DNA of 64,000 bases from Pseudobutyrivibrio sp. OR37 (GCF_900113655.1 NZ_FOQF01000001.1:124001-188000), one strand, 5' to 3'. Numbered from the stretch's first letter, positions 17,040 to 26,212 are shown. Notes: a model not told the origin generated them from the letters alone. Translations and numbers: made by a program.

Positions 17040-17371
17040 TATTTAATCCTCTGTCCAATGCCAAGGATGACACGATGAACCTCATCAGCCTCTTTTGCAA
17101 GCTCAATAAGAATCCTTCCTGCAACCTCTCTATAGGTTCTGTCTGCTTCATCCATCGGAACAACTCCATTTCCGATTTCATCAGCAATAATAACCCACTG
17201 TCCGTCTGATGTGATGGCTTTAAGCTCAGCATAAATATCATCCTGATTCCGTCCCTCGGATAATCTCTTTTTTATAAAAAGATGGGCTTGATTAAAAAAA
17301 CGGACTTCCTCAAATGTTTTAAGAGCATATTCAGTTTTACCTTGATAGCTACCGCCTATAACAAGAATCAT
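17039..17371 (-). CDS. Short CobU paralogue lacking the guanylylation motif
   Basis: 110 residues from the ATG at 17371, which has GAGG at good spacing; a GTG at 17383 overlapping cobS is the alternative. The N-terminus is a CobU P-loop (VIGGSYQGKT) and the C-terminus is clearly CobU (DEIGNGVVPMDEADRTYRE, then AGRILIEL and VILGIGQRIK). The central part of CobU, with the RHRxxR motif whose His accepts GMP, is missing, giving about 110 instead of 180 residues. A full CobU lies two genes upstream in the same operon. It may be a kinase-only or regulatory paralogue. Confidence 0.75.
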   Translation of the reverse strand: MILVIGGSYQGKTEYALKTFEEVRFFNQAHLFIKKRLSEGRNQDDIYAELKAITSDGQWVIIADEIGNGVVPMDEADRTYREVAGRILIELAKEADEVHRVILGIGQRIK

Positions 17372-17379
17372 CCTACACC

Positions 17380-18138
17380 TCACACTAAACTAATAATACC
17401 AAAAAATATTGCCATGAAGACTTCTGTAATAACCACATAGTATCCTGCAACATCACCTGTTATTCCACCGAATGCTCTGTTTGCTCTGATTTCAGTGCCT
17501 TTATAGAATGCAAGTGTTAATAGAAGAAGGATTATGGCCTGTAATGAAACAAAATAAAAAGCAAAAATGGTGCATATCAAAAGCTCTATAATAAGTCCTG
17601 CAAATACTACTTTATCGGCAGAATTTTTAGCCTCGGAATAAAGCATTCCATTTTCTTTTGCTTTCTTGCTCTTAATCACCATTATTCCGCTGACTGACCT
17701 TGCCATGAAAAATGAAAAGCACCAGCCAATAAATCCATTTCTATTCATCATAAATAGACCTGCAAAACACAAAAGTCCTGCTGTAATTACGTTAATTATT
17801 GAAAAGGCTCCTATATGTGGGTCCTTTAAAATCTCAAGACGTTCCTCCTTTGATTTGAAGGAATTGACGGCATCTGCCACATCCATAAATCCATCCAGAT
17901 GAAAGCCACCTGTCACAATAAGTGGAAGTGCCATAGCAAGTGCTACAAAGGCACCAAGAGGAATATCATAATATTCCCCTAAAAGTAAAAGGCCATATTC
18001 CATGGCTCCTATAACTGCGCCCACCCAAGGAAAGAAAATCAGATGATATTTCATATCCTCACTATCCCAGGTGAATCTGGGCATAGGGATTCTTGAATAC
18101 ATGGAAAATGCCACAACAAATGCTTTTAAAAATCTCAT
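17380..18138 (-). CDS. cobS: Adenosylcobinamide-GDP ribazoletransferase (cobalamin synthase)
   Basis: 252 residues, integral membrane protein with about six hydrophobic segments. The CobS signature GGFHLDGFMDVADA lies near residues 77-90, and the N-terminal FSMYSRIPMP is also typical. It joins adenosylcobinamide-GDP with alpha-ribazole or its phosphate to make the final cobalamin. It overlaps cobU by 4 bases (ATGA type) upstream and meets the short cobU paralogue downstream. Confidence 0.93.
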   Translation of the reverse strand: MRFLKAFVVAFSMYSRIPMPRFTWDSEDMKYHLIFFPWVGAVIGAMEYGLLLLGEYYDIPLGAFVALAMALPLIVTGGFHLDGFMDVADAVNSFKSKEERLEILKDPHIGAFSIINVITAGLLCFAGLFMMNRNGFIGWCFSFFMARSVSGIMVIKSKKAKENGMLYSEAKNSADKVVFAGLIIELLICTIFAFYFVSLQAIILLLLTLAFYKGTEIRANRAFGGITGDVAGYYVVITEVFMAIFFGIISLV

Positions 18139-18650
18139 AATTTAATTCCTATTCCAACTACTACTTCGTATACTTCATTAGAAATCTTTGCTAGTGTTTC
18201 ATTGATAAGACCTAAAGCTCTCATGTATTCTTTGGTGCTCTCATTAAAGCTTAATCCATCCTCAAAAATGTTATTAGTAACGATAACAAGTGAATCCGCT
18301 TTCTTGGAAAGAGCCTTCACATCATCTAAAATCTTATCAGCACATTCCGTAAAAGTCTTAGGGCTTTCCTCCCTAAACATTTCATTTGCCACAAGATTAG
18401 ACATGCATTCCAAAAGCACAATAGAATCCTTATCAATTATCGCATTTGCGATATCAACAGGACATTCTATTGTTATAAAGCCTTTGCCATCTCTAAGACT
18501 TCTATGTCTTTTAATTCTTTTATCTGATTCTTCATCAAAGGATTGCATGGTAGCAAGGTAATATCTATTAGGATAATCTGTTTTACAAACTAAATCCTCC
18601 GCAAATGCGGATTTGCCGCTACCACTTCCACCATATACTAACGTAATCAT
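18135..18650 (-). CDS. cobU: Adenosylcobinamide kinase / adenosylcobinamide-phosphate guanylyltransferase
   Basis: 171 residues, full length. P-loop GGSGSGKS at about 7-14, the RHRSLR motif near residue 48 that carries the guanylylated His, LECMSNLVANEM in the middle, and a standard C-terminus (VYEVVVGIGIKL). It phosphorylates adenosylcobinamide and transfers GMP to give adenosylcobinamide-GDP, the substrate of CobS. Four-base overlaps on both sides (cobT, cobS) show tight coupling. Confidence 0.93.
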   Translation of the reverse strand: MITLVYGGSGSGKSAFAEDLVCKTDYPNRYYLATMQSFDEESDKRIKRHRSLRDGKGFITIECPVDIANAIIDKDSIVLLECMSNLVANEMFREESPKTFTECADKILDDVKALSKKADSLVIVTNNIFEDGLSFNESTKEYMRALGLINETLAKISNEVYEVVVGIGIKL

Positions 18651-19732
18651 GCTTCCTCTTTAAAATCCTCGTACTGCTCCACTCCAGAATCACCAAACTT
18701 CAAGGCATCATGAAAAGCTATATCTGCCATTCGAAGCTGTGAAATCATCATAACAGCACCTGCACCCTCACCTACAGCCATTTCGCCATCAATGGTAGGC
18801 TCCACCGAAAGCTTTTTAGCAAGCTTTTGAGCTACTGGCTCCTTGCTGATGTGTGAAGGGATTAAATAATCCTTTGTATTTTCTAACAATCTATCTGCCA
18901 CCAGTGCGGATACCATGCTAAGCATTCCATCTAAAACAACAGGTACGCCATATACTGCTCCACCTAAAACAATTCCTGTCATAGCAGCAAGCTCTAATCC
19001 ACCAAAATTGCTGCAGATTTCTACTGGTGAAAGACCGCTGTATTTTGAAAGAGCCATAGAAACTACAGCTCTTTTTCTGCTAAGGCCTTCATCATCAAGA
19101 CCTGCACCACGCCCAGTGACTGCCTCTGCATTAAGGTCTAGCAGATATCCTGCCATAACCGCTGCCGATGTGGTGTTTCCTATTCCCATTTCGCCTATCA
19201 GCAAAAGATTAAAGCCTGCCTCCTTGCTTTCAAGGGCAAGATTCATGCCGACCTGTACAGCTCTTGAGAATTCCTCCACTGACATAGCAGGATGCTTTAA
19301 GAAATTGCAGGTTCCATATTTTACCCTGCGGTTAAGAGTGTAAGGGACCTCCTCGGCGTAATTTATTCCAACATCTACAGCCATAACGTCAATCCCTAAA
19401 TGTCTAGCCATAACACCAGCTGTAGTAAGTCCTTTTCCAATATTGGTGGCACAGATTCTTGTGACATCCTGATTAGTCTGGCTTACGCCCTCCTCAACTA
19501 TGCCGTGGTCACCACAGCAAACAATAAGTCTGGGATGATACAAATCAGGTGCTTCAAAGCCTTGAATTGCAGCTATTTTAGAATGATATTTTTCAAATCT
19601 TCCAAAGCTGTCTATTGGCTTTGACACTCTGTTCCATTCCTTTTTAACCCGGTTGATTTTTTCCTTATCAACAGGCTCAATACTGATTTTGTTTTCTAAA
19701 ATGTCGTCAAAAATAACTCTAGTTTCCCCCAT
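18647..19732 (-). CDS. cobT: Nicotinate-nucleotide:dimethylbenzimidazole phosphoribosyltransferase
   Basis: 361 residues. Family motifs: VCCGDHGIVEEGVSQ near 72, GEMGIGNTTSAAV near 180, and the C-terminal GEGAGAVMM region with the catalytic Glu near residue 320. It activates the lower-ligand base as alpha-ribazole phosphate for CobS. The lower ligand may not be dimethylbenzimidazole in this organism, since no bza/bluB gene is in view. The start overlaps the end of cbiA by 14 bases. Confidence 0.93.
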   Translation of the reverse strand: MGETRVIFDDILENKISIEPVDKEKINRVKKEWNRVSKPIDSFGRFEKYHSKIAAIQGFEAPDLYHPRLIVCCGDHGIVEEGVSQTNQDVTRICATNIGKGLTTAGVMARHLGIDVMAVDVGINYAEEVPYTLNRRVKYGTCNFLKHPAMSVEEFSRAVQVGMNLALESKEAGFNLLLIGEMGIGNTTSAAVMAGYLLDLNAEAVTGRGAGLDDEGLSRKRAVVSMALSKYSGLSPVEICSNFGGLELAAMTGIVLGGAVYGVPVVLDGMLSMVSALVADRLLENTKDYLIPSHISKEPVAQKLAKKLSVEPTIDGEMAVGEGAGAVMMISQLRMADIAFHDALKFGDSGVEQYEDFKEEA

Positions 19733-21074
19733 AATTTTTCATAGCCTCCACAAATTGATTTATAAAATCTGGAGCAGACAGATAATAAAGATGTGGAAAT
19801 CCAACCAATCCCCCATTTATTTTATGGATGCACTCCCAGCTTCTTTTGCCAGATGGCTTGTAAGCTCTAACAGCATTTCCATTATTATCCGTATCATAAT
19901 AATGAAATTCATGTCCCTTTATTTTCTTTACTCCATCATCTATTATAGCATAACCAAAACGAACAAGATGGCCCATATAGGTTGCCTTTCCAGGGATAGC
20001 CGATGCCATCCTATAGGTTGTTTTATTAATATCCTCTATCTCATCCATTAGATACATAAAGCCACCGCATTCTGCCATGATTGGCATTTTATTATTAATG
20101 GCTTTTTGTATTTCTTCTTTCATTTTTTCGTTGCTTGAAAGCTCACTAAGATGATTTTCTGGATAACCTCCACCTAGCAGCAAGCCTGATATTCCCTCAG
20201 GCAGGCTTGTGTCCTTTAATGGTGAAAAAAAGACTGGCTTTATACCAAGACTTTCTAACAGCTTAAGATTTTCCTGATAGTAAAAACAAAAAGCATCATC
20301 ATAAGCTACTCCAAGCTTTATCGTATTTTCGGATTTTGTTGATATAAGCTTTGATAGGCTTTTTGGCATTTCTTCCTCTTTAATATCAGGGGCTTCCCCT
20401 GCCAAATTTAAAATTTTATCTACATCTATTTCTGCTTCTACTCTTTCACCTAAAATAGCTAGCTGAGATTTAATATCCTTAATCTCATCTGGAAGATAAA
20501 GGCCTAAATGTCTGCTTTCAAAGCCCACATCTGAAATATTTGATAATGTACCAAGGTATTTAACTCCAAGCTCCTCCTCGATTAATGGCTTTAATACTGC
20601 ACCAAAGCTTGATGAAGTATTATTTAAAATCACGCCCTTAATTAAAGAATATTTATCATAATCTAGAAATCCTTTTATGGTAGCAATTAATGATTTGCCA
20701 GCGCCCTTAGCATTTACCACAAGAACAATTGGGCAATCAAGTGCTCTTGCCAAATCATAGCTTGAGCCAGTTTCTTCTGTTCCACCTACACCATCGTATA
20801 ACCCCATAACACCTTCTATCAGGGCGATGTCACCATTAGATTCTTGCTGAAAAATCCACCTGGTCATAGCGTCCTCTGTAAAAAAAGTGTCCAGGTTTCC
20901 AGCTGCTATTCCAAGTACGTTTCTATGATACATAGGATCAATATAGTCTGGGCCGCACTTAAAGCTACAGGGTGTCACTCCTCTAGCCTTTAAGGCTGAA
21001 AGCAACCCACATGTAATTGTTGTTTTTCCGCAGCCACTGTTAGTAGCTGCAATCATAATTCTTGGGTAATTCAT
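19719..21074 (-). CDS. cbiA: Cobyrinate a,c-diamide synthase
   Basis: 451 residues. An N-terminal dethiobiotin-synthetase-like ATPase (AATNSGCGKTTI at 9-20; GVMGLYDGVGG near 89) is followed by a class I glutamine amidotransferase-like domain with LLLGGGYPE and the nucleophile in MAECGGFMYL (Cys near 332). It amidates the a and c side chains of cob(II)yrinate using glutamine and ATP. It sits 8 bases after the cbiJET fusion gene in the operon. Confidence 0.93.
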   Translation of the reverse strand: MNYPRIMIAATNSGCGKTTITCGLLSALKARGVTPCSFKCGPDYIDPMYHRNVLGIAAGNLDTFFTEDAMTRWIFQQESNGDIALIEGVMGLYDGVGGTEETGSSYDLARALDCPIVLVVNAKGAGKSLIATIKGFLDYDKYSLIKGVILNNTSSSFGAVLKPLIEEELGVKYLGTLSNISDVGFESRHLGLYLPDEIKDIKSQLAILGERVEAEIDVDKILNLAGEAPDIKEEEMPKSLSKLISTKSENTIKLGVAYDDAFCFYYQENLKLLESLGIKPVFFSPLKDTSLPEGISGLLLGGGYPENHLSELSSNEKMKEEIQKAINNKMPIMAECGGFMYLMDEIEDINKTTYRMASAIPGKATYMGHLVRFGYAIIDDGVKKIKGHEFHYYDTDNNGNAVRAYKPSGKRSWECIHKINGGLVGFPHLYYLSAPDFINQFVEAMKNYGGN

Positions 21075-21082
21075 TAAATCTC

Positions 21083-23128
21083 CTATATAGTAAACGACAC
21101 AATGTATACGGGATTTTGGGCTTGCATTACATTGTAGTCTCCTATGGTTTTGGCTTTGCTGATGGATGCCTGTACCACATCTGCATCACTGATTGCAAAA
21201 TCCTTTAGGATGCGATTAACCTCTGCGATAGTTTCTAGGGTAACAGCATTGACTACTACACGAATGCCTGTGCCCTTGTTCTTTAAAAGCGTAATGATTT
21301 CTTCTAAGCGACCACCACTGCCTCCAATGAATATGTGAGTAGGGGTTGGCAAATCTTCTAAAGCCTCTGGCGCTACTGCCTGCACTAAATTCACATTGGT
21401 AAGCGCAAATTTATTTATATTTTCCTTTATTAGCTTGCAGGCTTCCTCCTTGAACTCTATGGCATATACGTTAATTGATGGATTAAGCAGTCCCATTTCA
21501 ACAGACACAGAGCCACTACCTGCACCTATATCGTAAACATAAGCATTCTCTGTGAGCCCCAGCTTGCAGATTGAGAGAGCTCTGATTTCTTCCTTTGACA
21601 TAGGAGTCTTGTTACGCAAGAAATCATCATCTGATAATCCTGGAGCAAGCCTTTTTGCAAGAGGTCTTTTATTTTTTATAAGAAGCACACATAAGCCATC
21701 ATCTGCAGCCACTGAACATTTAGCTGAGCTCATGCACACAAGCTTTTCGTTTGAATACAGATTGTAGCCTGCCCATATTTCAAACTTAAGTTTGAAGCGC
21801 TGTTCCAAATCCTGAAGTATTTCTCCAATTATTCTTACATCCTTCCCGCCAGATGTAAGTGTGTATACCTTACTTGAATATTTCACAGCATCAATCAGTT
21901 TTGGCTGCCATACTGTTTCTTCCACACCATGTGTACTCATGACTACAGCATCCTCATAGCTCTCACCAAGCTTTGCAGCAAAAGCGCTGATTGATGAAAT
22001 ACCAGGAAGCACCTTCACCTTGAAGCGAGCATCCAATCGAAGTGCCTCATATAGATTTTTTGTGCCACTGAAAAAACTGGTATCACCTGAAAATAAAACA
22101 ACAGCATTTATGGTTCCATGGGTGATACTATCAGCCTTTTCATTTAATACAGGCAGAATATCTTTTGCCAAATAATATGGATATTTTTTAGCCTTACAAT
22201 CTATTGCCGAAAGCATTCTCACAGCGCCAAAAATAATATCTGCCTTATTAACAGCTTCCTTTACCTCATCAGTAAGAGTTCCAAAGCCCATACCAAAGCC
22301 AGCCATACTAATATGGATTTTCACATCAGGTGTGATTTCTGAGAATCCCCTTTCGGTAAGCTTTACGCCAAGAAGTGATTGAAGCTCTATTAGTGCATCC
22401 TCATAGGACACCCCTTCCATTGGGGCGGCAGGCCTATTAATGACAAAGCATTTAATTCCTTCTAATCTGGCAGCCTCTATACGCTGGGCCTCACCACTGC
22501 CTTTACCACTATTTTTAAGAACTACCACAGCAGCCTTTGTCTCTCTAATCTGGGCTCTATTCATAGTAAGGGAAAATGGGCCCTGCATAGCAATTATCTG
22601 CTTTCCTGTAAGTCCATTTTCTGTGCACAGATTCAGACTCTCCACGCTTGGGATGACTCTTGCTATAATTCTGCTTCGAACCTCTTCGTTTTTGCAAAAG
22701 GTAGCAAGCTCTTTACTTCCAGTGGTAAGGAAAATATTTCCAGTAGTTTCCTCTAAAGCCTTTGCGCAGGATTGGGCATCATCAAAAAATGTGCAGTTGC
22801 TGTAATCCGCCTCAACGCCCTCTCGGATTACTCTGATAAATGAAGTGGAAGGACTTAAAAAAATTGCTGTATCGATTTCCTTTTTAACAAGCTCTGCAAA
22901 AGGATGGGTGGCATCAATTATCACATCAGGATTTTCTGCCTTTATCAACTCTGCCATCTGTGCAGAATCCATTCTTCCAATTCTAACCTGAAGTCCTGTG
23001 CTTTCATCTACAGGCTCCTTGCCATATTCGGTTGCCACTAAATAAACTACAGAAACTCCAGCTACTGATAGCTTTTCTGCAAGCATGCGTCCCTCTGTAG
23101 TTCCTCCAAAAATGATTGCTTTTTTCAA
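21083..23128 (-). CDS. Trifunctional CbiJ-CbiE-CbiT fusion (corrin ring reduction and methylation)
   Basis: 681 residues with three complete B12 enzymes in a row. Residues 1-260 are CbiJ/CobK, the precorrin-6A reductase type (AIIFGGTTEGRMLAE, DATHPFA). Residues about 268-470 are CbiE, the C5-methyltransferase (MAGFGMGFGTLT, LFSGDTSFFSGT). Residues about 490-681 are CbiT, the decarboxylating C15-methyltransferase (IGAGSGSVSVEMG near 538). CbiE-CbiT fusions (CobL) are common; the additional N-terminal CbiJ puts consecutive steps on one chain. The start codon overlaps the end of cbiH by four bases. Confidence 0.93.
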   Translation of the reverse strand: MKKAIIFGGTTEGRMLAEKLSVAGVSVVYLVATEYGKEPVDESTGLQVRIGRMDSAQMAELIKAENPDVIIDATHPFAELVKKEIDTAIFLSPSTSFIRVIREGVEADYSNCTFFDDAQSCAKALEETTGNIFLTTGSKELATFCKNEEVRSRIIARVIPSVESLNLCTENGLTGKQIIAMQGPFSLTMNRAQIRETKAAVVVLKNSGKGSGEAQRIEAARLEGIKCFVINRPAAPMEGVSYEDALIELQSLLGVKLTERGFSEITPDVKIHISMAGFGMGFGTLTDEVKEAVNKADIIFGAVRMLSAIDCKAKKYPYYLAKDILPVLNEKADSITHGTINAVVLFSGDTSFFSGTKNLYEALRLDARFKVKVLPGISSISAFAAKLGESYEDAVVMSTHGVEETVWQPKLIDAVKYSSKVYTLTSGGKDVRIIGEILQDLEQRFKLKFEIWAGYNLYSNEKLVCMSSAKCSVAADDGLCVLLIKNKRPLAKRLAPGLSDDDFLRNKTPMSKEEIRALSICKLGLTENAYVYDIGAGSGSVSVEMGLLNPSINVYAIEFKEEACKLIKENINKFALTNVNLVQAVAPEALEDLPTPTHIFIGGSGGRLEEIITLLKNKGTGIRVVVNAVTLETIAEVNRILKDFAISDADVVQASISKAKTIGDYNVMQAQNPVYIVSFTI

Positions 23129-23880
23129 ATCTGATATCCTCGTTTTGTTACAAGCTTTCCATTTATTATTTCACTCTTTGAATTTCCAATAAACACAGTG
23201 GTAAACATGTTTACCTGGGCATCCTTTAGCTCTCCAAGTTTAAGAGTCACAGAATGTGTACCTGCTCTTCCTATATTTTCCACATAACCGCAGGCTCTGT
23301 TTTCATCTGCCCCAGCCTCAAGCATTATCTCACAGGCCTTCTTCAAATAATCATGTCTTTTTTTGCTGGAAGGATTGTAAAGGGCTATGGCAAAATCACC
23401 CATAATTGCAGCCTTAAGTCTTTTTTCAATTACCTCCCATGGAGTCAGCAAATCGCTAAGACTGATTACGCAAAAATCATGATTAATAGGTGCTCCCAAA
23501 ACTGCCGCTCCAGAAATTGCTGCTGTCACACCTGGAATCACAACGATGTTATCCTCTGTTATATCCGAATCCGCATTTACGTATTCTGGCAGAAGCTCAT
23601 ACATTGGCGCAGCCATGCCATAAACTCCAGCATCTCCACTACAAATGAAAGCCACAGTTTTACCTTCCTTTGCAAATTCATAGCAGGCTCTGCAGCGCTC
23701 CACTTCCTGTCTCATTGGAGTGGTGAAAAATTCTTTTTCTGGGAAATGCTCTTTTACCAAATCCACATAAACTGTATAGCCTACGATTACATCTGCATTT
23801 TCCATAGCATCAATTGCCTGGTCTGTCATCATGCTTTTGTCACCTGGTCCCATGCCAACTATATATATTATTCCTGCCAT
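23125..23880 (-). CDS. cbiH: Cobalt-precorrin-3B C17-methyltransferase
   Basis: 251 residues, a single SAM-dependent tetrapyrrole methylase domain. Marks: YIVGMGPGDKSMMT at the N-terminus, PMRQEVERC, FICSGDAGVYGMA (about 79-91) and VVIPGVTAA. These features identify CbiH/CobJ, which methylates C17 and contracts the ring. It overlaps cbiG upstream by 13 bases and the cbiJET fusion downstream by 4. Confidence 0.93.
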   Translation of the reverse strand: MAGIIYIVGMGPGDKSMMTDQAIDAMENADVIVGYTVYVDLVKEHFPEKEFFTTPMRQEVERCRACYEFAKEGKTVAFICSGDAGVYGMAAPMYELLPEYVNADSDITEDNIVVIPGVTAAISGAAVLGAPINHDFCVISLSDLLTPWEVIEKRLKAAIMGDFAIALYNPSSKKRHDYLKKACEIMLEAGADENRACGYVENIGRAGTHSVTLKLGELKDAQVNMFTTVFIGNSKSEIINGKLVTKRGYQI

Positions 23881-24881
23881 TTTATGCTCCTTAATTCTCT
23901 GATTGCGTATGCCTTCGTCATTCCATCACTTGCCTGTTTTTTTGAAACAAGATTGGCACCCAAGGCTACTGCAGCCCGCTCGCTTACATTTCCAGTTCCA
24001 ACCTGTTCCTTTACAAAAACTGATTCTGTAAAATCGCCTTTAGTGGCCTCCAACTCTTCAGCTGTAAATGTAATAAATTTGGCATGCAGATATGCGGAAA
24101 GCCTAAGTAACCCTGTTTCGTCCGCCTTTTTATCAATAGAGCAGATTGCATATAGATTTCTCCTAAGCTCCTTTTCACTATAATCCTTAAGAAGAAATTC
24201 AAGAAGCTCTTCAAAGCTTTTTCCTCTTTTACAGCCCATACCTATTACTAAGGTTTTAGGAGTTAAAATGAGTGCATCTGCATTTTCATTCTCATCATTT
24301 GAAAATATAAAATCTGGCTTTACATCTTCTGCTAGCGCTTTTATATTTTCAGGCTCCTCATCTTCAAATGAAAGATTTTCAATATCATTTTTGTAATAAA
24401 CCATTTGGCCATTTAATAGCTTCATGGAAACATTTTTTATCTTTGATTTATCTAAAATTCGGAATCCATTTTTTGCTGCAAAGGAATCTATGGCATACAC
24501 ATTTTCTATATCAGTTGCTGTTGTGATGATGGCATTTGCATTAATCCTTTCAGCAATATTTCTTGCCAAATCATTTCCCATACCATAATGCCCCGACAAA
24601 ATAGGAATAACATTCATCCCCCTTTCATCAATGACAACCACAGGAATATCCGAAAGCTTGTTATCTATAAAGGGCGAAATAGTCCTTACAGCAATCCCCA
24701 CAGCTCCAATAAAAATAAGCGGAATATGCCCCTCAAAGCTTTCCTTTGCAAAGGCCTTTAAAGAAGTGCTGTCATCCTTCACTTCAAAAGTAATATTGCT
24801 TAAGGCCTGTTCAAGCTTGCTATAAACCTTCTTACCTTCATCGGTAAAATATGTAATTCTTATAAGAAAATTTTCAATCAT
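23868..24881 (-). CDS. cbiG: Cobalt-precorrin-5A hydrolase
   Basis: 337 residues. The N-terminal region has FIGAVGIAVRTISPFIDNK near 57 and LSGHYGMGNDLARNIAERI, and the C-terminal domain starts with LVIGMGCKRGKS near 211, all typical of CbiG. It opens the delta-lactone of cobalt-precorrin-5A, releasing acetaldehyde. This step exists only in the anaerobic route, so its presence defines the pathway type. A long palindromic repeat lies immediately upstream of its start. Confidence 0.93.
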   Translation of the reverse strand: MIENFLIRITYFTDEGKKVYSKLEQALSNITFEVKDDSTSLKAFAKESFEGHIPLIFIGAVGIAVRTISPFIDNKLSDIPVVVIDERGMNVIPILSGHYGMGNDLARNIAERINANAIITTATDIENVYAIDSFAAKNGFRILDKSKIKNVSMKLLNGQMVYYKNDIENLSFEDEEPENIKALAEDVKPDFIFSNDENENADALILTPKTLVIGMGCKRGKSFEELLEFLLKDYSEKELRRNLYAICSIDKKADETGLLRLSAYLHAKFITFTAEELEATKGDFTESVFVKEQVGTGNVSERAAVALGANLVSKKQASDGMTKAYAIRELRSIKWQE

Positions 24882-24889
24882 ATACTCTC

Positions 24890-24993
24890 CAAAGCCTTCC
24901 CCCTCTGGGTTGCTAGGCTCCAGTGGAGCCTGTTTAGCAACGACCGAGCCGGGAGGCGAGACAAGCTGTCACCGAAGGTGACTGATGAGGGCA
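24890..24993 (-). repeat. Palindromic repeat R1, long variant, inverted
   Basis: Between cbiF and cbiG. The minus strand reads CCCTCATCAGTCACC-TTCG-GGTGAC, then about 60 bases holding CTTGTCTCGCCTCCCGG and a GGCTCCA-CTGGAGCC stem framed by GTTGCTA/TAGCAAC, then CCCAGAGGGGGAAGGC. The same long insert occurs in R7 (32933-33036) in the opposite orientation. Confidence 0.8.
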
Positions 24994-24997
24994 ACCA

Positions 24998-25822
24998 TCA
25001 TCTACTCTTCCTAAATCCAGTTTCAAACTCCGCATCATACAACTTCGACAACGAATACCCCGACTTCGATATCACATCCCCTACAAGCACCACAGCCAAA
25101 TTCTTTATACCATGAGCCTCAGCAGTCTCTGCCAATGTACCCACAGTACAAATATATTTTTCTTCATCAGGCCAGCTTGCCTTGTACACTATAGCTGCAG
25201 GCGTATCCTTGGAATAGCCACCATTGTAAAGAGCTCTTGAAAGCTTTTCCATCATTCCACTGCTTAGATAGATTGCCATGGATGCATTGTGTGCTGCCAG
25301 CTTTTCAATAGATTCTTTTTCTGGCACTCCGGTGCGGCCTGCCATTCTTGTAATAATTAAGGTCTGGCTAATGTCTGGAAGTGTGTATTCCAGATTAAGA
25401 CTTGCCGCTGCCCCAAAGCAGGCACTTACACCTGGGCAGCTTTCATAAGGCACTCCATTGGCCTCCAATATCTGCATCTGCTCCAACACTGCCCCATAAA
25501 TACTTGGCTCGCCAGTATGAAGTCTTACAACCAGCTTTCCCTGTCTTGCCGCCGCAATCACTACTATCATAACCTCTTCCAGTGTCATGGTAGCACTATT
25601 GTGAATCTCACAATGCCTCTTGGCATAATTCAATAGCTCCGGATTCACCAACGACCCTGTATATACAATCACATCTGCCGCCTTCAGCAAATTCATACCT
25701 CTCACCGTAATCAAATCCGCCGCCCCACAGCCAGCTCCTACAAAATAAACCAAAGGCTTCTCCCTCTGGGAGAAGCTGTCACCGGCGGTGACTGATGAGG
25801 GTGTATGTAAATTATTATTCAT
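24998..25822 (-). CDS. cbiF: Cobalt-precorrin-4 C11-methyltransferase with repeat-encoded N-terminus
   Basis: 274 residues. The methylase starts with VYFVGAGCGAADLIT near residue 25 and continues with VYTGSLVNPELL, VRLHTGEPSIYGA and CPGVSACFGAAASL, the CbiF/CobM set. It methylates C11. The first 22 residues (LHTPSSVTAGDSFSQREKP) are not part of the family: they are encoded by palindromic repeat R2. GAGAGG precedes the ATG at 25822, so this extension is probably translated. The start lies 3 bases after the stop of the DUF559 gene. Confidence 0.92.
   Translation of the reverse strand: MNNNLHTPSSVTAGDSFSQREKPLVYFVGAGCGAADLITVRGMNLLKAADVIVYTGSLVNPELLNYAKRHCEIHNSATMTLEEVMIVVIAAARQGKLVVRLHTGEPSIYGAVLEQMQILEANGVPYESCPGVSACFGAAASLNLEYTLPDISQTLIITRMAGRTGVPEKESIEKLAAHNASMAIYLSSGMMEKLSRALYNGGYSKDTPAAIVYKASWPDEEKYICTVGTLAETAEAHGIKNLAVVLVGDVISKSGYSLSKLYDAEFETGFRKSR
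25754..25804 (-). repeat. Palindromic repeat R2, inside the start of cbiF
   Basis: Inverted orientation. The minus strand reads ACCCTCATCAGTCACC-GCC-GGTGACAGC followed by TTCTCCC-AGA-GGGAGAA-GCC: two adjacent hairpins. It lies wholly in the coding sequence of cbiF codons 6-22 and faces R3 across the DUF559 gene. Confidence 0.8.
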
Positions 25823-25824
25823 AA

Positions 25825-26178
25825 TTAAATCCTCTCTTTAATCTTGGCATCTATATCTTCACAGACTGCCACAAAATTATTGTTTATATCATAATTAGAA
25901 TATCTTAAAATCTTTATTCCCAAATCAGCTAAATATTTATCTCTAACTAAATCAGCTTCATGTCCTTCTTTTTCATAATGCTGACTTCCATCTAGTTCTA
26001 TTGCTATTTTGGCCTTAGCACAATAAAAATCTACAATATATTTTTCAAAGACTTTTTGTCTTTTGATTGTAATTGAATATGATTTTAAAAAGTCATACCA
26101 AAGATGTTTTTCCTCTTTTGTCATTTCTTTTCTTAAATTTCTAGAATACTTTTTAAGAGTTGGGTCTAGTCTTGGCAT
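25825..26178 (-). CDS. DUF559 endonuclease-fold protein inserted in the B12 operon
   Basis: 117 residues, full length for stand-alone DUF559 proteins, which share the Vsr/restriction-endonuclease fold. Expected nuclease residues are visible: YIVDFYC, then IAIELDGSQHYE (Glu/Asp/Gln-His cluster near 79-88), RDKYLADLGI and ILRYSN. It has no known B12 role. It lies between cbiD and cbiF, bracketed within 21-45 bases by inverted palindromic repeats R2 and R3, and both neighbours carry repeat-derived protein tails. This looks like an inserted cassette. The start has AAGG upstream. Confidence 0.85.
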   Translation of the reverse strand: MPRLDPTLKKYSRNLRKEMTKEEKHLWYDFLKSYSITIKRQKVFEKYIVDFYCAKAKIAIELDGSQHYEKEGHEADLVRDKYLADLGIKILRYSNYDINNNFVAVCEDIDAKIKERI

Positions 26179-26212
26179 GGTGCGCCTTTCTGCCTTTAGG
26201 CTTGGCTTATAT

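Noticed and set aside
16993-17241. 82-codon minus-strand frame between cobC and the short cobU paralogue
   Set aside because: It is an out-of-phase reading of the short CobU gene, whose own frame carries the family motifs.
23254-24183. 309-codon open frame on the plus strand opposite cbiH/cbiG
   Set aside because: The minus-strand frames encode unmistakable CbiH and CbiG. The plus-strand translation is Cys/His/Ser-rich with no family motif and no ribosome binding site.
24890-24993. R1 as an insertion sequence
   Set aside because: About 100 bases with no transposase frame; the shared hairpins with R2-R8 fit a palindromic repeat family instead.
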